Both the position numbers and the translations under genes were made by a program. From contig JAFROD010000018.1 of assembly GCA_017429835.1 (NCBI GenBank), positions 1 through 51,451 of the forward strand: a stretch of DNA of 51,451 bases, read 5' to 3'. The stretch is from Oscillospiraceae bacterium. Its GTDB lineage: Bacteria > Bacillota > Clostridia > Oscillospirales > Oscillospiraceae. Below the pieces are notes generated by a model. It ran no database searches. It had not been told where the DNA came from and was given only the letters and a program-made list of their open reading frames with translations. Numbering within the stretch: position 1 is the first letter of the stretch; each line of letters opens with the position of its first letter. This document shows, in pieces, positions 17,304 through 26,529 of this stretch.

Positions 17304-17390
17304 GAGTCTCGTACTTCCAGACGCGCCGATCGCAGAGCGATGAGTTGACGGCGGCGTCTCCCCTTCCGGGGAACTACTCCCTCAAGAGCA
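17300..17390 (-). ncRNA. Candidate yybP-ykoY (manganese) riboswitch aptamer
   Basis: The minus-strand leader shows, in order, GAGGGAGTAG, a short hairpin (TTCCCC/GGGGAG), GCCGTCAACTC, a second hairpin (ATCGC/GCGAT) and GGAAGTACGAGACTCATG. The GGGAGUAG and GUCA blocks, their order and the closing GAGAC match the yybP-ykoY consensus as I remember it; P1 would be CTTGAG with CTCATG. It lies just after a strong promoter and just before a terminator, so the arrangement is a transcriptional riboswitch. Flotillin is the first gene downstream, about 125 bp beyond the terminator. Confidence 0.65.
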
Positions 17391-17408
17391 GTATCAAATT
17401 GTAGTTGT

Positions 17409-17436
17409 ATTATAGCATACCCCGCGCCATTGTCAA
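17409..17436 (-). promoter_or_regulatory. Promoter of the riboswitch-flotillin transcript
   Basis: On the minus strand TTGACA (17431-17436), a 16-bp spacer and TATAAT (17409-17414) give a near-consensus promoter directly before the aptamer. Confidence 0.85.
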
Positions 17437-17483
17437 GGCAATTCACAAATTGTTCAAAACTCACGCCCTTTCCGCACGCGGAC

Positions 17484-17512
17484 TTGATTGCACGCGTTTC
17501 TTGTAGTATAAT
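17484..17512 (+). promoter_or_regulatory. Promoter of the ABC-FtsX transporter
   Basis: TTGATT (17484-17489), a 17-bp spacer and TATAAT (17507-17512) form a good promoter. A second TATAAT lies at 17524-17529. The roughly 120-nt leader to the start is G+C-rich and can fold (GCGGGCGAGACGTCCCGC). Confidence 0.7.
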
Positions 17513-17641
17513 TGTGCCGATAGTATAATCAGTATATACAACAGGTAATAATTGGAAACGAACTGTCTGACACAGTTGTGCCGGAACGACAGTACCACGG
17601 CGGAGGCGGGCGAGACGTCCCGCTTCGGCGGAGGTATGCTA

Positions 17642-20600
17642 ATGCTGCAAATCAAGAACATCAACAAAACGTATAAAACCGGGGCATTCGTACAGCAGGC
17701 GCTCGACGATCTTTCGCTCGACCTCAGGGACAGCGAATTTGTCGCCGTGCTCGGCCCGAGCGGTTCCGGCAAGACCACGCTGCTTAACGTGATCGGCGGT
17801 CTGGATCACTACGATTCCGGCGATCTGATCATCAACGGCGTTTCCACCAGGGAGTACAAGGCGCGCGACTGGGACGCCTACCGCAACCACTCGGTCGGCT
17901 TCGTGTTCCAGAGCTACAATCTGATCCCGCACCAGAGCGTCCTGCGGAACGTCGAGCTTGCGCTGACGATCGGCGGCGTATCCAAAAAGGAGCGTACCCG
18001 CCTCGCAATGGACGCTTTGGTGCAGGTCGGTCTGGAACAGCACGTCCACAAAAAACCGTCCCAGCTCTCAGGCGGACAGATGCAGCGCGTCGCAATTGCC
18101 AGAGCGCTGGTAAACAACCCCGATATTCTGCTTGCCGACGAGCCGACCGGTGCGCTGGACAGTGAAACCAGCGTGCAGGTCATGGATCTGCTCAAAGAGG
18201 TCGCGAAGGATCGTCTGGTCGTCATGGTGACCCACAACCCGGAGCTTGCAAACCGTTATGCGACCCGTATCGTGCGCCTGCACGACGGAAAAATCATTTC
18301 CGACACCGACCCCTTTCACGCGGAAAACGCCGAGCCGCAGCGCAAAAAAACAGGCAAGGCTTCCATGAACGTGCTGACCGCGTTCGGTCTCAGCCTGAAC
18401 AATCTCTGGACGAAGAAGGTGCGCACGCTGCTGGTGGCGTTTGCCGGTTCCATCGGCATCATCGGCATTGCCATGATTCTTTCTTTTTCCAACGGCGCAA
18501 ACAATTATATCTACGACACTGAGCAGAACACGCTGAAGAGCTATCCGCTGACGATCACCTCCACCGGCATAGACTTCACCTCTTTTTTGACCGACGCAGC
18601 CGAGGAAGCGGACGGCGACCGCGCGCTGCAGGAGCAGGCGGAAGTCAGAGAATGGAACATGATCACCAAAATGTTCTCACAGGTGACAAATAACGACTTG
18701 GCGTCTCTGCGCAGATACATTGAGACGGAAGACCCGGTCGTTCGAAACAACGCGCAGGCGGTGGAATATGCGTACAATATTACGCCTTATATCTACGCGC
18801 AGACCGACGGCGTCTTCCGCCAGATCAATCCGGACACTGTCTTTGCAAGGCTCGGTTTTTCCTCCGGCGCATCTATGAATTCCATGATGTCCGCCTTCAC
18901 GAACATGGACATTTTTTCGCAGATGCCGGCAAGCGACGTCGTCTACAAAGATCAGTATGACGTCAAGGCGGGCAAGTGGCCGGAACGCTATAACGAGTGC
19001 GTGCTGGTGCTGACAAAAAACGGCAGCGTATCCGATCTTGCGCTCTACGCCATGGGCTTGAAGGATCCGAACGCGCTGGATGAAATCATGCAGTCCTTCA
19101 TGCAGGGAAAAAGCTATGCGGGTGATGTCGTCACCGACGCCTTCTCTTATCAGGACTTTATCGGGATCGAGTTTCGTCTGCTGTCTCCCGCGCAGTTTTA
19201 CACCTACGAAGCGCAGTCCGAAAGCTGGGTCGATCGCTCGGAGGACGACGCCTTTATGCAGAAACTGATTGCCGGCGCGGAGCGCATGCAAATCGTCGGC
19301 GTCGTACAGCCAAGCAGCGACGCCAACGCGCCGCTGCTGCGGCAGGGTATCGCCTATCCCGCTTCGCTGAGCGTGCACCTGATGGAAGTCGCGGCGCAGT
19401 CTCCCGTGGTAAAGGCGCAGTTGGCAAATCCGGGCAAGAACGTCATGACCGGCGCAAGCTTCGGCGACAAAAACGCAGACGCCGAATTTGACTTGTCCAA
19501 GATCTTCTCCTTCGATGAAGACGCGCTGCAGGAGATGTTCGAACTTGACGAAAACGAGCTCGACCTTGATCCGTCCGCGTTTGATCTCTCGCAGCTCGAC
19601 CTTTCCGGCGTAGATATTTCGCAGTTTGCCGGCGCGCAGGATTTGAGCGGCATGATGCCGCAGCTTTCCGAAGAAACGGTAAAGGCGTTGCTTTCCTCGG
19701 TGGAGTTTAACCTCTCTGAAGAAGATACGCAAGCTCTGTTCTCTGATTTGATCAAGGGCTATGCGGAGTATGCCGCAAACGATCCCTCCACCGACTACAG
19801 CAGGCTCTTCGACGCCGCGTTCAGTTATCTCCGTTCCCCTGAAGCCATCCAACTGTTGGGAGACGAGATCAGCGCGGCGATTCGGGAAAACGCCGACGGC
19901 TTGATGACCGTTTCGGAGATGTCCGCGCTGCTGAACGGCGTGCTCGCAGGCTTCCCTGACTTTGCCGCCGGCAAGGACGTCAGCGCGCCCGGGCAGATCG
20001 CCGCTCTCCTGAACGAGTACCTGGCAAGCGCAGAAGTCGCCGCCAAGCTGGAAGCCGTAAGTCAGAACGTCAATGCGCGGTTTTCCGCGCTGGAGCTTTC
20101 CGACGCGCAGCTTCAAAGCATCACCGCCGCGCTTTACGCAGGCTATCAGACCTACGCCGCTGCAAACGGGCTGCCTGATCCGCAGATGATGGTTCGGTCT
20201 TTCATGGACTATCTCGACACACCAGCGGTAAAGGCGCGGTTGGCGGAGGTGATCGGCAAGGCGATCAACACCGACAAGCTGGAAGAGAAAGCGGAGGAGC
20301 TGATGCAGGAAACGCAGAGATCCTTTGAGCAGCAAATGGCAGGCGTCATGGCGGGCTTGCGCAGGAGCCTTTCTCAACAGCTAGCAGGCGTCATGCAGAA
20401 CGGAATGGAGCAGATCGCGGCGCAGTTGCAGGAGCAGTTGCAAAGCGCGTTCCGCTTCGACGAGGACGGACTCAAGAGCGCGTTCAGCGCCACGATGTCC
20501 GCCGCCGAGCTGAGAGATCTGTTCAACTCGCTCCTCTCCGGCGATACGAGCGCTACGCTCCAAAGCGTGCTGACAAAACTTGGCTACGCTGCCGCTGAAG

Positions 20601-21178
20601 CTCCGTTCACCATCATGATCTACCCCAGAGACTTTGAAAGCAAGGCGCGGATCAAGAACGCGATCGACAGCTACAACAAGGCGCAGGAAGCCGCCGGAAA
20701 CGACGACAAGGTCATACGCTACACCGACGTGGTGGATACGCTGATGAGCTCGGTCACGCAGATCATCGACGCGATCAGCGCGGTCTTGATCGCCTTCGTC
20801 GCCATCTCTCTGGTGGTCTCCTCGGTCATGATCGGCGTTATCACCTATATCAGCGTGCTCGAGCGCAAAAAGGAGATCGGTATCCTTCGCGCGATCGGCG
20901 CGTCCAAGCGCAACGTCTCCAACGTCTTTAACGCCGAGACGTTTATCATCGGCGCGCTCGCAGGGCTGTTGGGCGTGGGGATCACCCTGCTGCTGATCCT
21001 CCCCGCCAACGCCATTATCCACTCGCTGACCGGACAGCGCGATATCAGCGCCGCGCTGCCGCCCGCTGCCGCCGTCATCCTCGTGCTGCTGAGCATTGCG
21101 CTGACGCTGATCGGCGGTATCATTCCCTCGCGAAAAGCCGCGCTCAGCGATCCTGTCGCCGCACTCAGATCCGAATAA
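17642..21178 (+). CDS. Large ABC transporter, ATPase fused to FtsX-type permease (MacB-like)
   Basis: About 1178 residues. The N-terminal ATPase (1-240) has Walker A GPSGSGKTT (38-46), the signature LSGGQMQRVAIARAL and Walker B ILLADEPTGALD. A membrane helix follows (about 260-280). Next comes a very long extracellular part (about 290-1000), rich in acidic and Leu-Ser repeats (LSQLDLSGVD) and helical Gln/Ala segments. The C-terminal FtsX domain has three helices and the sequence LERKKEIGILRAIGASKRNV. The start at 17642 fits GGAGG at 17630-17634; the longer TTG frame from 17552 covers the leader. It should act as a mechanotransmission-type exporter or envelope regulator. A TetR gene follows. 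Confidence 0.93.
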   Translation: MLQIKNINKTYKTGAFVQQALDDLSLDLRDSEFVAVLGPSGSGKTTLLNVIGGLDHYDSGDLIINGVSTREYKARDWDAYRNHSVGFVFQSYNLIPHQSVLRNVELALTIGGVSKKERTRLAMDALVQVGLEQHVHKKPSQLSGGQMQRVAIARALVNNPDILLADEPTGALDSETSVQVMDLLKEVAKDRLVVMVTHNPELANRYATRIVRLHDGKIISDTDPFHAENAEPQRKKTGKASMNVLTAFGLSLNNLWTKKVRTLLVAFAGSIGIIGIAMILSFSNGANNYIYDTEQNTLKSYPLTITSTGIDFTSFLTDAAEEADGDRALQEQAEVREWNMITKMFSQVTNNDLASLRRYIETEDPVVRNNAQAVEYAYNITPYIYAQTDGVFRQINPDTVFARLGFSSGASMNSMMSAFTNMDIFSQMPASDVVYKDQYDVKAGKWPERYNECVLVLTKNGSVSDLALYAMGLKDPNALDEIMQSFMQGKSYAGDVVTDAFSYQDFIGIEFRLLSPAQFYTYEAQSESWVDRSEDDAFMQKLIAGAERMQIVGVVQPSSDANAPLLRQGIAYPASLSVHLMEVAAQSPVVKAQLANPGKNVMTGASFGDKNADAEFDLSKIFSFDEDALQEMFELDENELDLDPSAFDLSQLDLSGVDISQFAGAQDLSGMMPQLSEETVKALLSSVEFNLSEEDTQALFSDLIKGYAEYAANDPSTDYSRLFDAAFSYLRSPEAIQLLGDEISAAIRENADGLMTVSEMSALLNGVLAGFPDFAAGKDVSAPGQIAALLNEYLASAEVAAKLEAVSQNVNARFSALELSDAQLQSITAALYAGYQTYAAANGLPDPQMMVRSFMDYLDTPAVKARLAEVIGKAINTDKLEEKAEELMQETQRSFEQQMAGVMAGLRRSLSQQLAGVMQNGMEQIAAQLQEQLQSAFRFDEDGLKSAFSATMSAAELRDLFNSLLSGDTSATLQSVLTKLGYAAAEAPFTIMIYPRDFESKARIKNAIDSYNKAQEAAGNDDKVIRYTDVVDTLMSSVTQIIDAISAVLIAFVAISLVVSSVMIGVITYISVLERKKEIGILRAIGASKRNVSNVFNAETFIIGALAGLLGVGITLLLILPANAIIHSLTGQRDISAALPPAAAVILVLLSIALTLIGGIIPSRKAALSDPVAALRSE

Positions 21179-21214
21179 GGTCGATCCGGCACGGCTGCAC
21201 TCCGCCGCGCCGGA

Positions 21215-21243
21215 TTGACATATACGGCGCGCCGTGATATAGT
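21215..21243 (+). promoter_or_regulatory. tetR promoter with 12-bp palindromic operator candidate
   Basis: TTGACA (21215-21220), a 17-bp spacer and TATAGT (21238-21243). Inside the spacer is a perfect 12-bp palindrome, ACGGCGCGCCGT (21224-21235). A palindrome there is a typical autoregulatory site for a TetR repressor. Confidence 0.7.
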
Positions 21244-21400
21244 TTGAATAGCGGTATGTCAGCGCAAACGAGGGCTGTTTACGGAGCAAATCGTATTTCT
21301 GCCTTGACGGAGGCTGGCGAAGGACGCCCTGCGCGCTCTGACCGGCTGCGTATGCATCTACCGCGCCTTCCGCCAATTCAGAAATCCGGAGGCAATGCAG

Positions 21401-21958
21401 ATGGCAAATCTGATGAAAAACGAGATCAAAGCGACTTTCCTGCGTCTGTTGGAGGAACGTCCGTACAGTCAGATCACGGTGAAGGAGATCGTGAAAGAAT
21501 GCGGCGTCAACCGCAATACCTTCTACTATCACTATGCAGACCTTCCCGCCCTGGTGGCGGAGGTCATCGACGAGGAGATCGGGCGCTTCGTGCGGGAGCA
21601 GAACTCGTTTTCCTCTCTGGAGGAGAGCATGACGGAGGCGCTTTCCTTCTTCCGCGAGCATCGCAGGGCAGCATACCACGTCTACAACTCCGTCAACCGC
21701 GATATTTTTGACCGCTATCTGATGAAAAACTGCGAATCCGTTGGCGCTGGCTACGTCAATTCCCTGCTGACGGACGTGCCGCTCTCCGACGAGGATCGTC
21801 AGGCGATCATCCACTTCAACGCCTACGTCTGCTTCGGCGCCGTGACCCGATGGCTTGAAAGCGACATGACCTACGACATCCACGAGGATTTCCGCCGCAT
21901 CTTCCAGTTGATGATCGAACCGGCGATGAAACAGCAGGGCCTGGAGCCGCTCAAATAG
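21401..21958 (+). CDS. TetR/AcrR-family transcriptional regulator
   Basis: About 185 residues. The N-terminal helix-turn-helix (about residues 22-48) reads ITVKEIVKECGVNRNTFYYHYADLPAL, characteristic of TetR proteins of the TetR_C_8/DhaS-like group. The C-terminal ligand-binding domain is all helical. The ATG at 21401 lies 8 nt after CCGGAGG, so it is preferred over the ATG at 21395. It sits between the ABC-FtsX transporter and the MMPL exporter and probably represses one or both as well as itself. The ligand is unknown. Confidence 0.93.
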   Translation: MANLMKNEIKATFLRLLEERPYSQITVKEIVKECGVNRNTFYYHYADLPALVAEVIDEEIGRFVREQNSFSSLEESMTEALSFFREHRRAAYHVYNSVNRDIFDRYLMKNCESVGAGYVNSLLTDVPLSDEDRQAIIHFNAYVCFGAVTRWLESDMTYDIHEDFRRIFQLMIEPAMKQQGLEPLK

Positions 21959-21971
21959 ACGTTTTATTATG

Positions 21972-22016
21972 CAAAAACAGGCTCGTGTCTGAATTTTAGA
22001 CACGAGCCTGTTTTTG
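21972..22016 (+). terminator. Strong intrinsic terminator after tetR
   Basis: A perfect 19-bp stem (21972-21990 with 21998-22016) with a GAATTTT loop contains T5 in its 3' arm. It isolates tetR from the exporter gene behind it. Confidence 0.9.
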
Positions 22017-22083
22017 TCCGTTTTCTTTTGCCTGTCGCAGTCATATAGTATAGCCGAAATCAAAAAAGGAGCGTGTCTGTTTC

Positions 22084-24201
22084 ATGCGGCTTGCAAGGAA
22101 GATCGTAAAGCTGCGCGTCCCGATCCTGGCGCTCGCAGTGCTGCTGCTCATTCCGTCCGTGATTGGAATGGCAAAGACAAGGGTCAATTATGATATGCTG
22201 ACGTATCTGCCCGAGGACATGGAAACCGTCGTCGGGCAGGACGAACTGATGAAGGATTTTGGCAAGGGCGCCTTTTCCCTCATCGTAATCGAAGATATGC
22301 AGCCGGAGGAAGTTTCCACGCTTCGTCGTTCCATTGAGACCGTCGATCACGTCGATTCCGTGATCTGGTACGACAGTCTGATGGACGTGTCGATCCCGAT
22401 GGAGCTGCTGCCGGACCGGCTGTATAAAGCCTTCAACGCCGGAGACGCCACCATGATGGCCGTTTTCTTCGACAGCTCCACCTCTGCCGACGTCACGATG
22501 GACGCCGTGGCGGAGATCCGGACGATCTGCGGCAGGCAGTGCTTCGTTGCCGGCATGTCCGCGCTGGTGCTGGATCTGAAGAATCTCTGCGAAAAGGAAG
22601 AGCCGATCTACGTCGCGCTGGCGGTCGTGCTTGCCGCCGCAGCAATGATGCTGTTCCTTGACAGTTGGCTTGCGCCGCTGGTCTTTCTCGTCTGCATCGG
22701 CATGATGGTGCTGCTGAATCTCGGCACCAACGTGTTCTTCGGTGAGATCTCTTACATCACGAAAGCGCTCGCGGCGGTGCTGCAGCTTGCAGTCACGATG
22801 GACTATTCCATCTTCCTCTGGCACAGCTACAACGAACAGCTCCGCGCCAATCCGGACGACCATCGGGAGGCCATGGCGCTGGCGATCCGCCAGACCTTCA
22901 CGAGCGTGCTGGGAAGCTCCGTCACTACGGTCGCGGGCTTCATCGCGCTGTGCTTCATGTCCTTCACGATGGGCCGGGATCTCGGCATCGTCATGGCGAA
23001 GGGCGTTATCCTCGGCGTGCTCGGCTGCGTGACGGTCCTGCCCGCGTTGATCCTCCTGCTGGATAAGCCCCTGCAGAAAACGAAGCACCGCTGCCTGATC
23101 CCGGATATGACGAAGCCTTCCAAGCTGCTTCTCAAGATCGCACCGATCCTGCTGGTCGTCTTTGTCATTGTTGCGATCCCTGCATGGTACGGCTACCAGA
23201 AGACCAATGACGAGGTCTATTACGACATGGGACAGTGCCTGCCTGAGGATATGGAGTACGTGATCGCCAATTCCAAGCTCCGCGATCAGTTCGACATCGC
23301 CTCGACCCACATGATCCTGGCTGACGCCTCAACCCCGGAAAGCGACGTCCGCGCCATGATCCGCGAGCTGGAGAACGTCAAGGGCGTGAAACGAGTGCTG
23401 GGGTTGGAAACGCTGATCGGCACGGACGTTCCCCTTGAGATCGTCCCGGATCACCTGCGGCAGGTTTTGGAAAGCGATCACTGGAAACTCATGCTGGTCA
23501 TCTCCGAATACAAGGTCGCAAGCGACGAGGTCAAGGAGCAGATCGGCGCGCTCAACACGATCCTGAAGCGTTATGATCCGAACGGCATGCTGATCGGCGA
23601 AGCGCCGTGCATGAAGGATCTCATTGAAACGACCGGGCACGACTTCAACGTCGTCAACGCCGTTTCCATCGCGCTCGTCTTCCTGATCATCTTCTTCGTC
23701 TGCAGGAGCGTCACTCTGCCGATCCTGCTGATCGCGGTGATCGAGGTCGCGATCTTCATCAATCTCGGTCTGCCGCACTATTTGGGAACGACGCTTCCCT
23801 TTATTGCGCCGATCTCGATCAGCACGATCCAGCTCGGTGCGACGGTCGACTACGCGATCCTGATGACGACGCGCTACAAAAGCGAGCGTATCGCCGGAAA
23901 GAACAAGCACGACGCGGTGCAGATCGCGCTTTCCACGTCGATCCCGTCGATCATTGTATCCGGCATGGGACTGTTCGCAGCGACGTTCGGCGTGGCGGTC
24001 TACTCCAACATTGACATCGTCAGCTCCATGTGCATGCTGATGGCGCGCGGCGCAGTGATCAGCATGGTGTGCGTCATTTTCGTTCTTCCCGCGCTTCTGC
24101 TGCTGTTCGACCGGCTCGTCTGCGCAACGACCGTCGGCATGCGGAAGCTGCGCAATCATAGAATCGGCTGGAATTCCACTGAAAACGAGGAGGTTGCTTG
24201 A
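22084..24201 (+). CDS. MMPL/RND-family exporter, second
   Basis: The 705-residue protein has the same two-repeat layout as the exporter at 4110-6326: a first helix, an outer loop starting TRVNYDMLTYLPEDMETV, and a five-helix bundle with LQLAVTMDYSIFLWHSY. The second half has IQLGATVDYAILMTTRYKS, with the family Asp-Tyr pairs. It probably exports lipids or amphiphiles. An AAGGAG lies 12 nt before the ATG, a long spacing. The next gene starts 2 bp after its stop and encodes a secreted heptad-repeat protein, a common partner of such exporters. Confidence 0.92.
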   Translation: MRLARKIVKLRVPILALAVLLLIPSVIGMAKTRVNYDMLTYLPEDMETVVGQDELMKDFGKGAFSLIVIEDMQPEEVSTLRRSIETVDHVDSVIWYDSLMDVSIPMELLPDRLYKAFNAGDATMMAVFFDSSTSADVTMDAVAEIRTICGRQCFVAGMSALVLDLKNLCEKEEPIYVALAVVLAAAAMMLFLDSWLAPLVFLVCIGMMVLLNLGTNVFFGEISYITKALAAVLQLAVTMDYSIFLWHSYNEQLRANPDDHREAMALAIRQTFTSVLGSSVTTVAGFIALCFMSFTMGRDLGIVMAKGVILGVLGCVTVLPALILLLDKPLQKTKHRCLIPDMTKPSKLLLKIAPILLVVFVIVAIPAWYGYQKTNDEVYYDMGQCLPEDMEYVIANSKLRDQFDIASTHMILADASTPESDVRAMIRELENVKGVKRVLGLETLIGTDVPLEIVPDHLRQVLESDHWKLMLVISEYKVASDEVKEQIGALNTILKRYDPNGMLIGEAPCMKDLIETTGHDFNVVNAVSIALVFLIIFFVCRSVTLPILLIAVIEVAIFINLGLPHYLGTTLPFIAPISISTIQLGATVDYAILMTTRYKSERIAGKNKHDAVQIALSTSIPSIIVSGMGLFAATFGVAVYSNIDIVSSMCMLMARGAVISMVCVIFVLPALLLLFDRLVCATTVGMRKLRNHRIGWNSTENEEVA

Positions 24202-24202
24202 T

Positions 24203-26479
24203 ATGAAAAACATGCATAATCGCGCGCTGGCACTGATCCTGTGCCTTGCGCTGACGCTCGGCTGCGTCAGTCTGGTCAACGCCGTCAATACGGGAAAACG
24301 CACGGAAGAACGGACTGCGGCTCCCGCGGCGGATACGGAGGTTCCGTCCGAAACGGTCTCCGATAACGAAGCGGTCTACGTGCTGACCGACGCCTCCGGC
24401 GCAGTCAAAAAGGTCATCGTCAGCGACCGTATACAGAGAGCGGACGGTCAATCGTCTTCGCGGCAAACGCAGGAGGACGCAGCGCTTCCCATTGAAGTGC
24501 GCTTTACTTACCGTCTGGACGGGTGCGAGATCGCGCCCGCAAGCCTTGCCGGCAAGAGCGGCAAGGTTGAGATCCGTATCGACTATAAGAATCTCGTCAG
24601 CGAGGTACGGGATATCAACGGCAAGCAGGAAAAGCTTTACGTTCCGTTCCTGACGGTTTCCGCCCTGTTGCTGGACAACGAGCATTTTTCCAACGTGACG
24701 GTCGAAAACGGCAAGCTGGTCAATGACGGCAGCCGTACCGTGGTCATCGGCTACGCCCTGCCCGGCATGAACGAAAGTCTCGCTCTGCCGGAGAGCGTGG
24801 AGCTCACGATCCCCGACCACGTGACGATCACAGCCGACGCGACAGACTTCCGGCTCGGTTCCGTCTACACCCTCGCGTCAAACGACATGCTTTCGGATTA
24901 CGACGAAAACGACCCGGATGCGCTGAACAAGCTCGTCTCCTCCATGAACGATCTCACGGACGCAGCGGATCGGCTCCTGAACGGCGCGCAGGCGCTGAGC
25001 GAAGGGCTCAACACCCTGCTGTCCAAGTCCGGCGTGTTGAGTGACGGCGTGGACGCGCTGTGCAGCGGCGCCGATCAGTTGGCGACCGGCGCAGGCGCGC
25101 TTTCGACCGGTGCAGGCGCACTTGCCGACGGCGCAAAGGACGTCAACAACGGCGCTGCGCAGCTCGCCTCCGGCACGGGAAGCCTGCTGATCGGCGTAGA
25201 GCAGCTCTCCGGCGGCGCGGATCAACTGCTCGCAGGTCTGCAGCAGCTCAGCAGCAACTCCGCCGCGCTGAATCAGGGCGCGGAAGCGGTCTTCTCTTCC
25301 CTGCTGTCCGCCGCAGAAACGCAGCTCAAGGCAAACGGATTGAGCGTTTCCTCACTGACCGTGTCCAATTATCAGGGGGAGCTGAATCAGGTCATCGCCT
25401 CTTTGGATCCCGACGCGGTCTACGCCGCAGCTCTCTCTCAGGTGACGGCGGCGGTCGAGGCGCAGCGTTCGCAGATCGAAGCAATGGTAACAGAGGCAGT
25501 GCGTGAGCAAGCAACCGCGGCAGTTACCGCAGCAGTACGGCAGAGCGTGACCGAGCAAGTCAGCGCCGCCGTTGCAGCAACGGTACGCGCGCAGGTCATC
25601 CAGGCGGCGACCGGCATGACCGAAGCGGAGTACGAAGCCGCCGCCGCAAACGGCATGATCGACGAGGCAACGCAGGCGGCGATCGAAGCGCAGATCGCTG
25701 CGCAGCTTGCCTCCACCGAGGTGCAGGCGCAGATCGACGCTGCGGTCGCGGCGAAAATGACGTCCGAAGAGGTGCAGGCGCTGATCGCGCAGAACGTCGA
25801 GGCGCAGATGGCGTCCGAGGAGATCCGGAAGGCCATCGCCGACAACACGGAGGCGCAGGTACAGAAGGCGATCGCCGACACGATGGCAGGGCCAGAAGTA
25901 CAGGCACAGCTTTCCGCCGCAGCCGAAGGCGCACAGGTCGTCATCGCGCTGAAGACCTCGCTGGATCAGTACAATGCGTTTTATATGGGCGTGAAGAGCT
26001 ACACTGCCGGCGTTGACGCGGCGGCGCAGGGCGCAGCGGCGCTCAGCAGCGGCGCAGCCGAGCTGAAGTCCGGCGCAGGTAAGCTGGCGGACGGCAGCGC
26101 GGCGCTCTTAGCGGGTACTGCATCGCTCTCCGGCGGCGCAGACGAGCTTTCCGGCGGCGCAGCAAAGCTTTCCGACGGTGCGGGCAGCCTTGCCGCAGGA
26201 ACGCACGAGCTGCGCGACGGGCTCCCGGCGCTGTTGGACGGCATCACGAAGCTGCGCGACGGCTCGCAGGAGCTCCGCACCGGTATGACGCAGTTCAACG
26301 AGGAAGGCATTGAAAGGCTCGCGAAGCTCGTCACCGAGGACGCGGAGGGTCTGGCAGAACGCCTGAAGGCGATCGCAGTGCTCGGCAAGGCGTATCCCGC
26401 CGCGTACACCGGACTGGACGCGGAAACCGTCGGCGGTCGTCTGCACTTCATCTACCGCACCGACGCCATCGGCGAATGA
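24203..26479 (+). CDS. Secreted/anchored protein with X-X-X-Leu-X-X-Gly heptad repeats
   Basis: The 758-residue protein has an N-terminal signal or anchor helix (about residues 5-27) and a beta-type domain to about residue 230. Two arrays of GAxxLxxGAxxLxxG heptads follow (about 255-365 and 610-700), separated by a long Ala/Gln/Val-rich helical segment with repeats such as EVQAQI. These heptads are the TIGR03057-type repeats of YhgE/Pip proteins. The C-terminal membrane domain of full YhgE proteins is absent here. The start at 24203 has GAGGAGG 9 nt upstream and lies 1 bp after the exporter stop. It is probably the extracellular partner of the MMPL exporter. Confidence 0.85.
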   Translation: MKNMHNRALALILCLALTLGCVSLVNAVNTGKRTEERTAAPAADTEVPSETVSDNEAVYVLTDASGAVKKVIVSDRIQRADGQSSSRQTQEDAALPIEVRFTYRLDGCEIAPASLAGKSGKVEIRIDYKNLVSEVRDINGKQEKLYVPFLTVSALLLDNEHFSNVTVENGKLVNDGSRTVVIGYALPGMNESLALPESVELTIPDHVTITADATDFRLGSVYTLASNDMLSDYDENDPDALNKLVSSMNDLTDAADRLLNGAQALSEGLNTLLSKSGVLSDGVDALCSGADQLATGAGALSTGAGALADGAKDVNNGAAQLASGTGSLLIGVEQLSGGADQLLAGLQQLSSNSAALNQGAEAVFSSLLSAAETQLKANGLSVSSLTVSNYQGELNQVIASLDPDAVYAAALSQVTAAVEAQRSQIEAMVTEAVREQATAAVTAAVRQSVTEQVSAAVAATVRAQVIQAATGMTEAEYEAAAANGMIDEATQAAIEAQIAAQLASTEVQAQIDAAVAAKMTSEEVQALIAQNVEAQMASEEIRKAIADNTEAQVQKAIADTMAGPEVQAQLSAAAEGAQVVIALKTSLDQYNAFYMGVKSYTAGVDAAAQGAAALSSGAAELKSGAGKLADGSAALLAGTASLSGGADELSGGAAKLSDGAGSLAAGTHELRDGLPALLDGITKLRDGSQELRTGMTQFNEEGIERLAKLVTEDAEGLAERLKAIAVLGKAYPAAYTGLDAETVGGRLHFIYRTDAIGE

Positions 26480-26488
26480 GCAATACGT

Positions 26489-26526
26489 AAAACGCAGAGG
26501 ACGGCAAACGCCGTCCTCTGCGTTTT
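26489..26526 (+). terminator. Bidirectional terminator
   Basis: A perfect 17-bp stem (26489-26505 with 26510-26526) has A4 on the left and T4 on the right. It serves the heptad-repeat gene and the convergent acyltransferase gene. Confidence 0.9.
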
Positions 26527-26529
26527 GTA

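Noticed and set aside
17552..17641. N-terminal extension of the ABC-FtsX gene from a TTG.
   Set aside because: No ribosome binding site before the TTG, while GGAGG precedes the ATG at 17642, which gives the normal family start MLQIKN.
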